Shown piece after piece: positions 35,352-44,642 of a DNA stretch of 64,000 bases. Every line of letters begins with the position of its first letter. Position 1 is the first letter of the stretch. The notes beneath the pieces were generated by a model. It had not been told where the DNA came from. It did not search any database and saw only the letters and a program-made list of their open reading frames with translations. Source of the stretch: G963662905 sp963676415 (lineage in GTDB: Bacteria; Bacteroidota; Bacteroidia; Bacteroidales; WRLA01); NCBI GenBank assembly GCA_963676415.1, contig OY781097.1, forward strand, positions 1,860,001-1,924,000. The letters are read 5' to 3'. Both the position numbers and the translations under genes were made by a program.

Positions 35352-35508
35352 ATCCAAAGAAGAAATCAACAATATCTGCGCCCTTCTTGAAAATTATGTA
35401 GAGCATTAACAAAATTTGCTCCCCGATGAATATTATGGTCAAAACCCGATCGATGCCTTGTCGGCTGCGGTTACGGGGCTTGTCCAGATAAAATTTAGTT
35501 TTGGCCAT
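35350..35508 (-). CDS. Small hypothetical ORF with integrase-like N-terminus
   Basis: 52 residues starting MAKTKFYLDKPRNRSRQGID, then a hydrophobic stretch (LTIIFIGEQILLMLYIIF) and a short end (KKGADIVDFFFG). The first ten residues resemble the start of Bacteroidota tyrosine recombinases (MAxxxFYLDK), but the rest does not, so it could be a recombinase remnant joined to other sequence or a small single-span membrane protein. The stop codon lies in the T-run of the plus-strand terminator. Only weakly supported as a real gene. Confidence 0.3.
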   Translation of the reverse strand: MAKTKFYLDKPRNRSRQGIDRVLTIIFIGEQILLMLYIIFKKGADIVDFFFG

Positions 35509-35705
35509 GGACAAATATAGTTAATTACATATATAAATGCTTGGCATTATAAAAATTCATTGTATTTTTATGCGCTCAAACAAACAAATATAAGCTTTTT
35601 CAGTAAGCCTAGACAGTATAAGGATTAAACCATTGGTTTTGTTCTGTGTTTTTTTCTGGAGAAGTTGCATTTGAGCATTTTATTAGTTCACATACATAAA
35701 TCCTT

Positions 35706-37214
35706 ATGATCAAAAAAGTATTAGTTGCCAACCGTGGGGAGATTGCCATACGTGTTATGCGTTCCTGCCGGGAGATGGATATCCGCTCAGTAGCCGTGTT
35801 TTCGGACGCTGATCGCGCGTCCATGCATGTCCGTTACGCAGATGAAGCCTACCATATTGGCCCTTCCAGCTCTTCGGAGAGCTATTTGAACATTGAAAAA
35901 ATTATAAAAACTGCAAAAGGATGCGGTGCGGATGCGATTCATCCAGGCTATGGTTTTTTGTCAGAAAATGCCCATTTCTCGGAGCGCTGCGCAGAGGAAG
36001 GAATCATTTTTATCGGGCCGGATGCCTATGCAATAAACACCATGGGCGATAAAATTTCGGCGCGTAAAAAGATGATTGCTGCCGGTGTGCCCGTTGTGCC
36101 GGGATCTACGGAGCCTATTCGTGATGAAGAAAAAGTACTGGAAACAGTTCGTAAGATTGGACTACCGGTTATGATCAAGGCTTCTGCCGGTGGCGGGGGT
36201 AAAGGGATGCGCCTGGTGAAAGACGAAGCTTCCCTGATCGAATCGGTCCGTGCTGCCCGTTCTGAGGCGCTTTCCGCTTTTGGCGATGATGCTGTTTATA
36301 TCGAAAAATATATTTCATCGCCACATCATATTGAGTTTCAGGTTTTGGCAGATAAACATGGTAATACCGTTCATCTTTTTGAGCGGGAATGCTCCGTGCA
36401 ACGCCGTCATCAAAAAGTAATTGAAGAAAGCCCTTCGCCATTGCTCAACGAAAAAGTGAGGATGGAAATGGGGCAACATGCCGTAGCGGCTGCTCAGGCG
36501 GTGAACTATCAAGGTGCAGGAACTATTGAGTTCATCATGGACGATGATCTGAATTATTATTTCCTGGAAATGAATACACGCTTGCAGGTTGAACATCCCA
36601 TCACCGAAAGGGTGGTTGGTATTGACCTGGTGAAAGAACAGATAAAGGTTGCACGAGGTGAAAAACTGTCTTTTGCGCAGGAAGACCTGAGCCAGAACGG
36701 TCATGCGATTGAATGCAGGATTTATGCGGAAGACCCGGACAATAATTTTATGCCCAGCCCCGGCGTAATCCGCCATATTACCGAACCGCTTGGATTAGGC
36801 GTCCGCCATGATGGTTATGTGTACGAAGGCTATGAAATCCCAATCTTTTACGATCCGATGATTTCAAAACTGATTGTTTGGGCCAAAGACCGTCAGGAAG
36901 CTGTAAGCCGTATGAAAAGAGCACTTTATGCCTATAAAATTACGGGCGTTAAAACTTCCATACAGTTTCTTGAAAAAGTAATGCAGCATCCGGTTTTTGT
37001 CTCCGGAAACTACAATACGCATTTTATTGATGACCACCTTGATGACCTGATGAAAAAAGAAGAATGCAGCGATGTTTGTGAAGATATGGCCGTTATTACT
37101 GCGCTGATTGATTATTCGGATATGCTGAAGAAATTACAGCCGGAAAAGAAAGCCACGCAGCTCGGGAATAACTGGAAAGATTTTGGACGCAAAAAAGGAG
37201 TTTTACGTTTTTAA
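35706..37214 (+). CDS. Biotin carboxylase subunit of an acyl-CoA carboxylase
   Basis: 502 residues. ATP-grasp biotin carboxylase: VLVANRGEIAIRVMRSCREM at the start, HPGYGFLSENAHFSERC, the glycine loop KASAGGGGKGMRLV, then EFIMDDDLNYYFLEMNTRLQ with QVEHPITERV. It carboxylates biotin on the carrier protein with ATP and bicarbonate. The next two genes encode the biotin carrier and carboxyltransferase, so this is a three-subunit enzyme, most likely propionyl-CoA carboxylase. A roughly 200-base untranslated region precedes it. Confidence 0.93.
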   Translation: MIKKVLVANRGEIAIRVMRSCREMDIRSVAVFSDADRASMHVRYADEAYHIGPSSSSESYLNIEKIIKTAKGCGADAIHPGYGFLSENAHFSERCAEEGIIFIGPDAYAINTMGDKISARKKMIAAGVPVVPGSTEPIRDEEKVLETVRKIGLPVMIKASAGGGGKGMRLVKDEASLIESVRAARSEALSAFGDDAVYIEKYISSPHHIEFQVLADKHGNTVHLFERECSVQRRHQKVIEESPSPLLNEKVRMEMGQHAVAAAQAVNYQGAGTIEFIMDDDLNYYFLEMNTRLQVEHPITERVVGIDLVKEQIKVARGEKLSFAQEDLSQNGHAIECRIYAEDPDNNFMPSPGVIRHITEPLGLGVRHDGYVYEGYEIPIFYDPMISKLIVWAKDRQEAVSRMKRALYAYKITGVKTSIQFLEKVMQHPVFVSGNYNTHFIDDHLDDLMKKEECSDVCEDMAVITALIDYSDMLKKLQPEKKATQLGNNWKDFGRKKGVLRF

Positions 37215-37225
37215 TACTGATAATT

Positions 37226-37732
37226 ATGCTTGAAATAAAAATAAACGACCGTATTGCAAAGGCCGAATTATTGGGCAGGGACGGGAATAAAGCCCTGATT
37301 GGTGTGGACGGCAAAAAGTATGATGTGGATATCGTTATGGTGGAGCCGGATGTATATTCCATACTGTTTAATGGCAAATCATATAATATCGAATTGATAA
37401 AAACGGCTGAGGCCCGTAAATTTCAGCTTAATACTTATAAAGACAGTTATGATGTGCAAATCATTGATGCCGAGACCAAATATTTAAATAACAGGAATAA
37501 AAAGGGTGCAGCAGCAGAGGAAAACACCATCTCCAGCCCAATGCCCGGAAAAGTGGTTAAGATCCCGGTTGGAATTGGTCAGGAAGTGGAAGAAGGTACT
37601 ACCTTGATTGTGGTCGAGGCCATGAAAATGCAAAGTGAATACAAAGCCAAAGGAAATAAAATTATTAAAGAAATTCTTGTAAGTGAAGGAGTTGCCGTAA
37701 ATGCAAACCAGGCTTTGATCGTTTTGGAATAA
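37226..37732 (+). CDS. Biotin carboxyl carrier protein
   Basis: 168 residues. The C-terminal biotinyl domain carries the biotin-lysine motif VVEAMKMQSEYKAKG, with SSPMPGKVVKIPV before it. The N-terminal 90 residues form a linker domain that probably docks to the carboxylase. It follows the biotin carboxylase by 11 bases, so both are co-translated. It carries carboxybiotin between the carboxylase and transferase sites. Confidence 0.92.
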   Translation: MLEIKINDRIAKAELLGRDGNKALIGVDGKKYDVDIVMVEPDVYSILFNGKSYNIELIKTAEARKFQLNTYKDSYDVQIIDAETKYLNNRNKKGAAAEENTISSPMPGKVVKIPVGIGQEVEEGTTLIVVEAMKMQSEYKAKGNKIIKEILVSEGVAVNANQALIVLE

Positions 37733-37842
37733 ACGTGAAGATGAACAGATGAAACGGAGCAGGATTGGATATTTATTAGGAAACACACGATGTTGATTAT
37801 CCAGTCATGCGAAATTGCAACTGAACTTAGAAAATCAAATGA

Positions 37843-39387
37843 ATGCAGATGAAAACAAGAAAAGATAAATTCAACGAACTCGAAAAGAAAAACGAGGAAG
37901 CAAAACAGGGTGGTGGAATTGCCCGTATTGAAAAACAGCATCAGGCAGGAAGGAAAACGGCCCGTGAGCGGATCGAAGACCTCCTGGATCCCGGAACTTT
38001 TGTTGAGCTCGACCGTTTCGTAACGCACCGGACCCATGATTTCGGAATGGAAAAACACAAATTCCCCGGAGATGGCGTAGTGAGTGGCTACGGGAAAATT
38101 GACGGGCGCCTTATGTATGTTTTTGCACAGGATTTTACCGTCTTTGGTGGTAGCCTGAGCCGTGCCAATGCCGACAAAATTATAAAAGTGATGGATTTGG
38201 CCATGAAAATGGGTGCGCCGGTCATTGGGCTTAATGATTCCGGAGGGGCTAGAATTCAGGAGGGCGTGGAAAGCCTGGGTGGTTATGCCGATATTTTTTA
38301 CCGAAATGTACGCAGCTCCGGCGTTGTTCCGCAAATTTCGGCGATTCTCGGCCCTTGCGCTGGTGGTGCCGTTTATTCGCCTGCAATTACAGATTTTATT
38401 TTGATGACCCGGGAAAGCAGCTATATGTTTGTTACCGGCCCGGATGTGATCAAAACGGTAACCCACGAAGAAGTGACCAAAGAAGAACTCGGCGGTGCGG
38501 CAACACACAATAGCAAAAGCGGTGTGGCGCATTTAATGGCCGATGATGACGAAATGGCCATGATGATGGTTCGGGAACTGATGAGTTTCCTTCCGCTCAA
38601 CAATATGGACGACCCTCCCGTCAAGGCTTGTGCCGATGATATCAACCGTAAGGAAATATCACTTGATGAGGTGGTTCCAGTTGATCCTAACAAACCTTAC
38701 GATATGAAGGATATCATCTTAAAGGTGATTGACGATCAGCATTTTTTTGAAATCCAGCCCGAGTATGCTGCCAATATGATCATTGGATTTGCACGCATGA
38801 ATGGAAAACCTGTGGGTATTGTGGCCAATCAGCCAATGGTGCTTGCCGGTGTGCTCAATATCGATGCTTCGGTGAAGGCTGCCCGCTTTGTACGTTTTTG
38901 CGATGCGTTCAATATTCCTTTGCTCACATTTGTTGATGTGCCCGGTTTCCTCCCCGGAACAGAGCAGGAGTTTGGCGGCATCATTAAACATGGAGCAAAG
39001 CTGCTTTATGCTTTTGCGGAAGCTACGGTGCCAAAAATTACACTGATAACACGCAAAGCTTACGGCGGTGCTTATGATGTAATGTCGAGCAAGCATATCG
39101 GGGCTGATGTGAATTTTGCTTATCCAACAGCAGAAGTGGCTGTTATGGGGCCTGATGGTGCGGTGAATATCATCCATAAAGGCCGCCTCAATGAGGCAGA
39201 AAAGCAAAAAGCAGTTGAAGATTATAAAGCCCGTTTTGCCAGTCCGTATAAAGCGGCATCGCTGGGTTATATCGATGAAATTATTTATCCGCATGATACG
39301 CGCAGGAAAATCATAGAAGCATTGGAAATGACACAAACCAAGAGTAAAACCAATCCGGCGCGCAAACACGGAAATATTCCGTTATAA
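37843..39387 (+). CDS. Acyl-CoA carboxyltransferase subunit, probably propionyl-CoA carboxylase beta / MmdA
   Basis: 514 residues, the usual length. Two crotonase-like carboxyltransferase domains are visible: GLNDSGGARIQEGVESLGGY and ILGPCAGGAVYSPAITDF in the N-half; DVPGFLPGTEQEFGGIIKHG and KAYGGAYDVMSSKHIGAD in the C-half, and the typical end RKHGNIPL. It moves CO2 between carboxybiotin and propionyl-CoA/methylmalonyl-CoA. An in-frame ATG at 37849 is an equally good start. It lies 110 bases after the carrier gene in the same direction. Whether the enzyme works as a carboxylase or, with a membrane partner, as a sodium-pump decarboxylase cannot be decided; no pump subunit is seen here. Confidence 0.92.
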   Translation: MQMKTRKDKFNELEKKNEEAKQGGGIARIEKQHQAGRKTARERIEDLLDPGTFVELDRFVTHRTHDFGMEKHKFPGDGVVSGYGKIDGRLMYVFAQDFTVFGGSLSRANADKIIKVMDLAMKMGAPVIGLNDSGGARIQEGVESLGGYADIFYRNVRSSGVVPQISAILGPCAGGAVYSPAITDFILMTRESSYMFVTGPDVIKTVTHEEVTKEELGGAATHNSKSGVAHLMADDDEMAMMMVRELMSFLPLNNMDDPPVKACADDINRKEISLDEVVPVDPNKPYDMKDIILKVIDDQHFFEIQPEYAANMIIGFARMNGKPVGIVANQPMVLAGVLNIDASVKAARFVRFCDAFNIPLLTFVDVPGFLPGTEQEFGGIIKHGAKLLYAFAEATVPKITLITRKAYGGAYDVMSSKHIGADVNFAYPTAEVAVMGPDGAVNIIHKGRLNEAEKQKAVEDYKARFASPYKAASLGYIDEIIYPHDTRRKIIEALEMTQTKSKTNPARKHGNIPL

Positions 39388-39467
39388 AAACATTTTTTAA
39401 GGTAAAATCAATGAGGATGCAGGATTATTTCCGTGTATTTCTCATTGATTTTGGTTTGCTTTGCATT

Positions 39468-40391
39468 ATGAACCCAAAACTAATGCAACGGTTTTTGCCG
39501 CATCTGGCGCTATTTACAGTTAGCCTTATTTTTGGCCTGAATTATTTTATTGCAAAAAGCCTGATGCCGGATTTCCTAAAGCCGCTTCAACTGATTTTTT
39601 TCAGGGTTTTGCTTACTTCTCTCATCCTATGGGGGCTTAATTTTGTGATAAAAAAGGAGCGTGTAAGCAAAAAGGATTTGGGAAGGCTTGCTTTATGTGG
39701 TTTTGTAGGCATTAGCCTGAACCAGATAGCCATGTTTGTTGGCCTGAACCTCACAACGGCTGTTGATACTTCTATCATCCACAGTACCAGCCCTATTTTG
39801 GTTTTGATTTTTTCGGCACTTCTACTGCGTGAGCGTATTCGGTTGGTGCCGGCAATTGGGATTGCTTTGGGTTTTTCGGGATCTTTGATGTTGATTTTGC
39901 AATCTGGCGATTTTGACCTTTCTTCATCAAATATGCTGGGCAACTTATTGATTTTTATAAATATCAGTGCTTATGGCCTGTATCTCGTTTTGGTTAAACC
40001 TCTTATGGCTAAATATCACCCCATTACAGTGATGAAATGGGCTTTTACTTTCGGTTTTATTTTTGGGGCGCCGCTCACTGTGCCGTCATTGGAAGGTTTT
40101 GGCGTGTCTCATATGACGATCAATGCGTGGCTGTCATTGGCTTATGTAATTATTGCCGTTACTTTTGTCGCCTTCTTGCTTACGGCCTGGGCCTTAAAAT
40201 TTTTATCGGCAAGTACTACGGCATATTATATTTATTTGCAACCGCTTTTCGCAGCGCTGATTGCCTGGCTTAGTGGTTTTGAAGTTTTGGATTGGGGCCA
40301 ATTATTTGCTGCTGCTTTTATTTTTACCGGAGTCTATTTGGTTAATTACCGCAAAAGAAAATGGATTAAAGCAAATGACGGAAAGGAATGA
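39468..40391 (+). CDS. EamA/DMT-family transporter
   Basis: 307 residues from the ATG at 39468; an ATG at 39411 is possible but adds 19 residues upstream of the first helix. Ten membrane segments in two EamA repeats (first LFTVSLIFGLNYFIAKSLMP, second LIFINISAYGLYLVLVKPLM). Drug/metabolite superfamily members export or exchange metabolites; the substrate is unknown. Its 3' end overlaps the convergent phospholipase D-like gene by 26 bases. Confidence 0.88.
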   Translation: MNPKLMQRFLPHLALFTVSLIFGLNYFIAKSLMPDFLKPLQLIFFRVLLTSLILWGLNFVIKKERVSKKDLGRLALCGFVGISLNQIAMFVGLNLTTAVDTSIIHSTSPILVLIFSALLLRERIRLVPAIGIALGFSGSLMLILQSGDFDLSSSNMLGNLLIFINISAYGLYLVLVKPLMAKYHPITVMKWAFTFGFIFGAPLTVPSLEGFGVSHMTINAWLSLAYVIIAVTFVAFLLTAWALKFLSASTTAYYIYLQPLFAALIAWLSGFEVLDWGQLFAAAFIFTGVYLVNYRKRKWIKANDGKE

Positions 40392-41478
40392 GGAGCCATT
40401 CAAAAAATTTTTCGATTTGCGATCGGTTTTTCCATGCTTCATAATCGAAATCGCTGCATTCCATCAGGCTTTCATGCAGGTGTTTGCGCAAATCAAAACT
40501 GATTTTTCCTTCTTGCCCCATTACGGCAATTTCGTGCTGGAAGCGAAAACTCCGGTAATCAAAATTTGGGGAGCCAAACACAAAAACATTCTCATCCATC
40601 ATAAACAGCTTTGCGTGAATGTTTTCCGGTTCATAAAATTTAATGCACACACCGGCATCATAGAGCAACCCAAGGTATTTGTTTCGCAGGATGTCCACAA
40701 TTCGCACATCAGAATTTTTTGGTGTGATTACAGTAATATTAACGCCTCTTTTGGCAGCAAGTATTATATTTCTTCTCAGCGAAAAACTGGGCAAGAAATA
40801 AGGGCTTTCGATATAAATGCTTCTTTGTGCATTGCGCAGCAAGCGTATAAATTGTTTTTTAATAGGGCTTCTGCTGAGCGATGGAATGTCTCTGAGAATT
40901 GTTAGTTTGTTGGTAATAAGAGGCTTTACATAGTCATTTTTATCGAATAAAATGGTATTGTATAGCCGGAACATTTGCAAGAAAACATCCTTCAGGGTCA
41001 GGGCGAGATCGGTTTGTTCCGACCGTAGGATTAATTCTCTCCACGAAAGGCTATAGGCTGTTAGGTTAGCAGAACCGATATAGCTGATTTTATCATCGAT
41101 TACGATTATTTTTCTGTGGTTCCTTCTATGACTGTTGGTAAAAAAATTGATATTGATTTTTATCCTGGAAAAGGCGCGCACTTCTGCTCCAAGCTGGAGC
41201 AAATGATTAAAGAAAGGATCAATTCTGCCTGTTCCCCAGCTATCAACAAGTAATTTGATTTCAATCTTTTCTTTGGCTTTTTGAATTAAGGCCTGCCTGA
41301 TTTTTTTACCAACAGAGTCGTGCCCGAATTTATAAACCTCGATATATATTTTGTGTTTTGCCTGTGCAATATCATCGAGCAATGAATTTATATAGTGCAG
41401 TGGATCGTCAATGATTCGGTAGGGACTTCTATTTGCAGCCTGCATTGACATAGTAGAAAAGCTCCATTTATAATTCAA
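40366..41478 (-). CDS. Phospholipase D-like protein (cardiolipin-synthase-like)
   Basis: 370 residues with two HKD motifs: NHRKIIVIDDKISYIGSAN in the first half and NIHAKLFMMDENVFVFGSPN in the second. Such enzymes transfer phosphatidyl groups, as in cardiolipin synthase, or cleave phosphodiesters. No long N-terminal membrane pair of classical Cls is present, so it is closer to ClsB/C-type or a soluble PLD. The start overlaps the LytTR stop by 11 bases; ATG at 41451 is an alternative 16 bases beyond that stop. Last gene of the minus-strand regulatory locus. It overlaps the convergent EamA gene by 26 bases. Confidence 0.88.
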   Translation of the reverse strand: MNYKWSFSTMSMQAANRSPYRIIDDPLHYINSLLDDIAQAKHKIYIEVYKFGHDSVGKKIRQALIQKAKEKIEIKLLVDSWGTGRIDPFFNHLLQLGAEVRAFSRIKININFFTNSHRRNHRKIIVIDDKISYIGSANLTAYSLSWRELILRSEQTDLALTLKDVFLQMFRLYNTILFDKNDYVKPLITNKLTILRDIPSLSRSPIKKQFIRLLRNAQRSIYIESPYFLPSFSLRRNIILAAKRGVNITVITPKNSDVRIVDILRNKYLGLLYDAGVCIKFYEPENIHAKLFMMDENVFVFGSPNFDYRSFRFQHEIAVMGQEGKISFDLRKHLHESLMECSDFDYEAWKNRSQIEKFFEWLLIPFRHLL

Positions 41479-42238
41479 CCTGCTGCAGGAGCAGGCCTAT
41501 CAGTTTATCACGTTTGCGGACTGAAACACTTAAGGCCGTATTATCGGCCATATTTACATTAAAAACGTTATTGTTTTTTTCAAAAGAAATAACATGGTTG
41601 AGATTGATCAGGTGTGATTTGTGGATTCTGTAGATATAATCGTATTTCTTTGTCATTTGCTCAAAATCTTTAAGACTTTTGTTAATGATTATGTCTTCGC
41701 TCCCCCTGAAAACCAGTTTAACACCTTTCGAGTAAGTTTCGGCGCGCACGAGGTCTTTTAGGTTGATAAAAAAAGTTGTGCTAGGAGAACTGATGGTGAT
41801 TTTGTGCGCTTTAAGTAGATTCTCAGGATATTGATCCAAAAATATTTTAATACGTTCAATCAGTCTTTCATTTTCATTTGTAATTGTAATTTTGTTAATG
41901 GCATGAATCAGCTGATTGGGCTCAACGGGCTTAAGCAGGTAGTCTATAGCGCTGTATTTGAATGCTTTGATAGCATATTCGTCATAAGCGGTAATGAAAA
42001 TGATATTAAAATTAATGTTTTGGAATCTTTGGAGCAATTCAAAACCTGTTCCGCCCGGCATTCTGATATCAAGAATTGCCAAATCTGGCTTTTGACTTAA
42101 AATAAGCCGTTCGGCATCATCAATATTTGATGCCTCTCCAATAATTTGAATGTTTTTGCAATAAGTGTTGAGTAATTTGATCACAGATTCCCGCGCCATA
42201 AATTCATCATCAACAACAATAGTTTTCAGGTTTCTCAT
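41468..42238 (-). CDS. LytTR-family response regulator
   Basis: 256 residues. The receiver domain has Asp57 in LAILDIRMPGG, with acidic pocket VVDDE at the start and a Lys in YLLKPV; the C-terminal LytTR DNA-binding domain has IYRIHKSHLINLNHVISF. It should be phosphorylated by one or both LytS-like kinases encoded just upstream. It binds target promoters of unknown identity. A -7 box (TATCTTTG) lies 36 bases before its start, so it may also be expressed separately from the kinases, which are 326 bases away. Confidence 0.93.
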   Translation of the reverse strand: MRNLKTIVVDDEFMARESVIKLLNTYCKNIQIIGEASNIDDAERLILSQKPDLAILDIRMPGGTGFELLQRFQNINFNIIFITAYDEYAIKAFKYSAIDYLLKPVEPNQLIHAINKITITNENERLIERIKIFLDQYPENLLKAHKITISSPSTTFFINLKDLVRAETYSKGVKLVFRGSEDIIINKSLKDFEQMTKKYDYIYRIHKSHLINLNHVISFEKNNNVFNVNMADNTALSVSVRKRDKLIGLLLQQVEL

Positions 42239-42564
42239 TTTAGCTGGATTATCGTATTCAAAGGCAACGGATACAAAGATAAGGAATACCTTTCAAATAT
42301 ACATCTGTTTCATTAATCATACATTAATTTCAGGGAATATATTTATGGAATACTTTTTACCTGAATAATTCACAAAACATTTTATTACGCGCCCAGAACG
42401 CTGCAATAGAAAGGAATGCTATTTTTTTGTGATCAAAATGGCTGCAGCTATACCTGTGTGCCAAAAATCTGCGCTCCCTTTCCCTTATTGCGTTTTGTGC
42501 GTGGCCACTGAGCATGTCGAAAGTGCTCATGATGAAATCTCATGAACTTATCAAGTTAACATAA
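42239..42564. other. Gap between LytTR and kinase genes
   Basis: No gene seen. It contains the LytTR -7 box and a CTGAGCATGTCGAA string (42508-42521), similar to one at 28688. The rest shows no structure that I can support. Confidence 0.5.
42274..42281 (-). promoter_or_regulatory. Likely -7 box of the LytTR gene
   Basis: Minus-strand TATCTTTG, 36 bases upstream of the LytTR ATG at 42238. Confidence 0.5.
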
Positions 42565-44631
42565 TTATTTCAGGATCATTTTTTCCGGGAGTGTTAACGA
42601 TACCAAGGTTCCCGGGTTTGCCTTTTCAGGATTTGCAAGGCTGATAGTGAATTTTATTTTTTCTTTTCCCTTGAACCTTTTGTTCATATTGTCGATGCGC
42701 TCCTGAGTAATTAGTGTTGCCAATGAGAGATGATTGGTTCCTTTTTTTGAATTTCGGTTACTCTTGTATCCTATTCCGTCATCTTCTATTTCAATATGGA
42801 TCGTTTTTTCAATCATGAAAATGCGCAAATCAACATTACCACGTCCTTCTTTATGTTGGATTCCATGTTCTATGGCATTTTCTATGAAAGGTTGTGCCAG
42901 GCCTGGTGGTATTAGGATATTTTTCATGTCTATTTTTGAGTCAATATTAATGGAAAAATCCAGTTTGTCTTTAAAACGGATTGCTTGCAGCTTGAAATAG
43001 TAGTAGAGTGTCTCTGTTTCGTCTTTAAGCTTAATCAAATCGCTTCGCGAATTATTTAGAAAATGCCGCATCAGTTTGGCAAAATCGGCTATATATTCCC
43101 CAGCTTTTGTGGCTCTGTTTTGATATACATATCCTTGTATTGCTATAAGCGAATTAAAAATAAAATGGGGATTAAGTTGAGATCGGACAATTTTGTCACG
43201 CAGTTCTATTTGTTCTGACTTGTTTCGCTGCCTAAATTGCTTTACAATGAGTACGAATATAGTGATTACCAATACAAAAATTATAATTAGACTAATAATG
43301 GCAAAGGATTTTATTTGGTTTTCTTTTTTTAATTTATATAATTTAAGTTGTTTTTCTTTGAACATCCAGTTGAAATTCATTGACTGAAGTTTTTGTTGGT
43401 TTTTTTTTGCGTCAAGACTATCTGTATAAATATTATATATCCTGTAGTACTTCAGTGCGCTATCAGTATTGTTCCTGATATTATAATAGTATTCATAAAC
43501 CTTTTGAGCTGTATAGGGAAGGTAATGGTCAATTATATCGCGGCTTTCATGAATTTGAAGGGCTTTCATTAGGTAAAAGATTGCAGAATCCGGTTTATTG
43601 ATGTTGACATAGGTGTTTGCCAAGTTTGCATAAGAACTGGCGAGATGTGTTTTTGAATCGAATTTTTTCCTGTTTTCTAAAGCTAAAACATTATATTTAA
43701 GTTGTTTTTTGTAGTTTCCTCTTAACTCTGCCAAATAGGCTAGTCGCGTATATATATGTCCTAGTCGAAAATTTGTCCTATGGATTGTTAATAATTTTAT
43801 CGCGTTTTTATAAAGCATTTCTGCTTTCTCTGTTTTTTTTAATTTTAGGTAGTAATCCCCCATTAAGTTGTAAAGACTGTATTTATCGGTCCAGTTAATA
43901 GTGCTGTTAGAGGTGTCCTTTAGTACAGTGTCGTAATAATACTTTACGCTATCTGGTTGATTTATAAAATAATGTGCTCTCATTAAGAGTATATGTGTTA
44001 ACATAATATCAAAGTTGTCCGATATGTTTTGCTCTTCTTCAAATCTAACATTATTATTTAAGATGTTTATCGCCTCATGATAAAGATTTGTTTTTATAAA
44101 AAGATCTCCAATTTTCACATTATGAGCAATTATATTCAAGATATTATTATTGTTTTTTGCTTTTTCCAGAGCCAATAAATGATAAAAATAGGCTTGTCTA
44201 TAGTTGTCTTGTGATTTAAAATATCGTGCTAGCATCTTGTAATATTTATATAGTAATTCGGATTTATTATTATCCGTAGCATAATCCATCCCATCAAATA
44301 TGTTGTAAATAATTTCATCTGCATTTTCTGTCTGTGGACTATATAATAATGATTCGGATAAATAGGGTAAAACCTGATGCATGATTTCTGTTTGGTTGTT
44401 GCTTTTACTCCAATAATAAATGGATCTTAAAAAATGTATTGTGCTGTCGGGAGCTTTAAAACGCAATTGTTTATAGTACAGTCCTAATGTGTCGAGTTTA
44501 ACTTGCTTCTTTTTTGGGTCAAAGATTTTTTGTTTCAAGACGTAATAAGTGGAGTCCCATTTCGGATATGCCTTAAACGAAATAAATATAAAAAAAAATG
44601 GAATAGATATTATTATCGAGTTTCTTTTCAT
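42565..44631 (-). CDS. LytS-type TPR sensor histidine kinase
   Basis: 688 residues. N-terminal signal/anchor (SIIISIPFFFIFISFKAYP), then a long TPR region (about 50-400) outside the inner membrane, one membrane helix (FAIISLIIIFVLVITIFVL), and the LytS/His_kinase core with phosphoacceptor RSQLNPHFIFNSLIAIQGY and ATPase motif ENAIEHGIQHKEG, DDGIGYKS. It phosphorylates LytTR-type regulators; the partner is presumably the gene at 41468. It lies 11 bases after the paralogue at 44643-46745, so this is a tandem duplication. Confidence 0.92.
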   Translation of the reverse strand: MKRNSIIISIPFFFIFISFKAYPKWDSTYYVLKQKIFDPKKKQVKLDTLGLYYKQLRFKAPDSTIHFLRSIYYWSKSNNQTEIMHQVLPYLSESLLYSPQTENADEIIYNIFDGMDYATDNNKSELLYKYYKMLARYFKSQDNYRQAYFYHLLALEKAKNNNNILNIIAHNVKIGDLFIKTNLYHEAINILNNNVRFEEEQNISDNFDIMLTHILLMRAHYFINQPDSVKYYYDTVLKDTSNSTINWTDKYSLYNLMGDYYLKLKKTEKAEMLYKNAIKLLTIHRTNFRLGHIYTRLAYLAELRGNYKKQLKYNVLALENRKKFDSKTHLASSYANLANTYVNINKPDSAIFYLMKALQIHESRDIIDHYLPYTAQKVYEYYYNIRNNTDSALKYYRIYNIYTDSLDAKKNQQKLQSMNFNWMFKEKQLKLYKLKKENQIKSFAIISLIIIFVLVITIFVLIVKQFRQRNKSEQIELRDKIVRSQLNPHFIFNSLIAIQGYVYQNRATKAGEYIADFAKLMRHFLNNSRSDLIKLKDETETLYYYFKLQAIRFKDKLDFSINIDSKIDMKNILIPPGLAQPFIENAIEHGIQHKEGRGNVDLRIFMIEKTIHIEIEDDGIGYKSNRNSKKGTNHLSLATLITQERIDNMNKRFKGKEKIKFTISLANPEKANPGTLVSLTLPEKMILK

Positions 44632-44642
44632 GAGATTTTAAG

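Noticed and set aside
37579..38532. 317-codon minus-strand frame over the carboxyltransferase gene
   Set aside because: Antisense shadow of a highly conserved gene.
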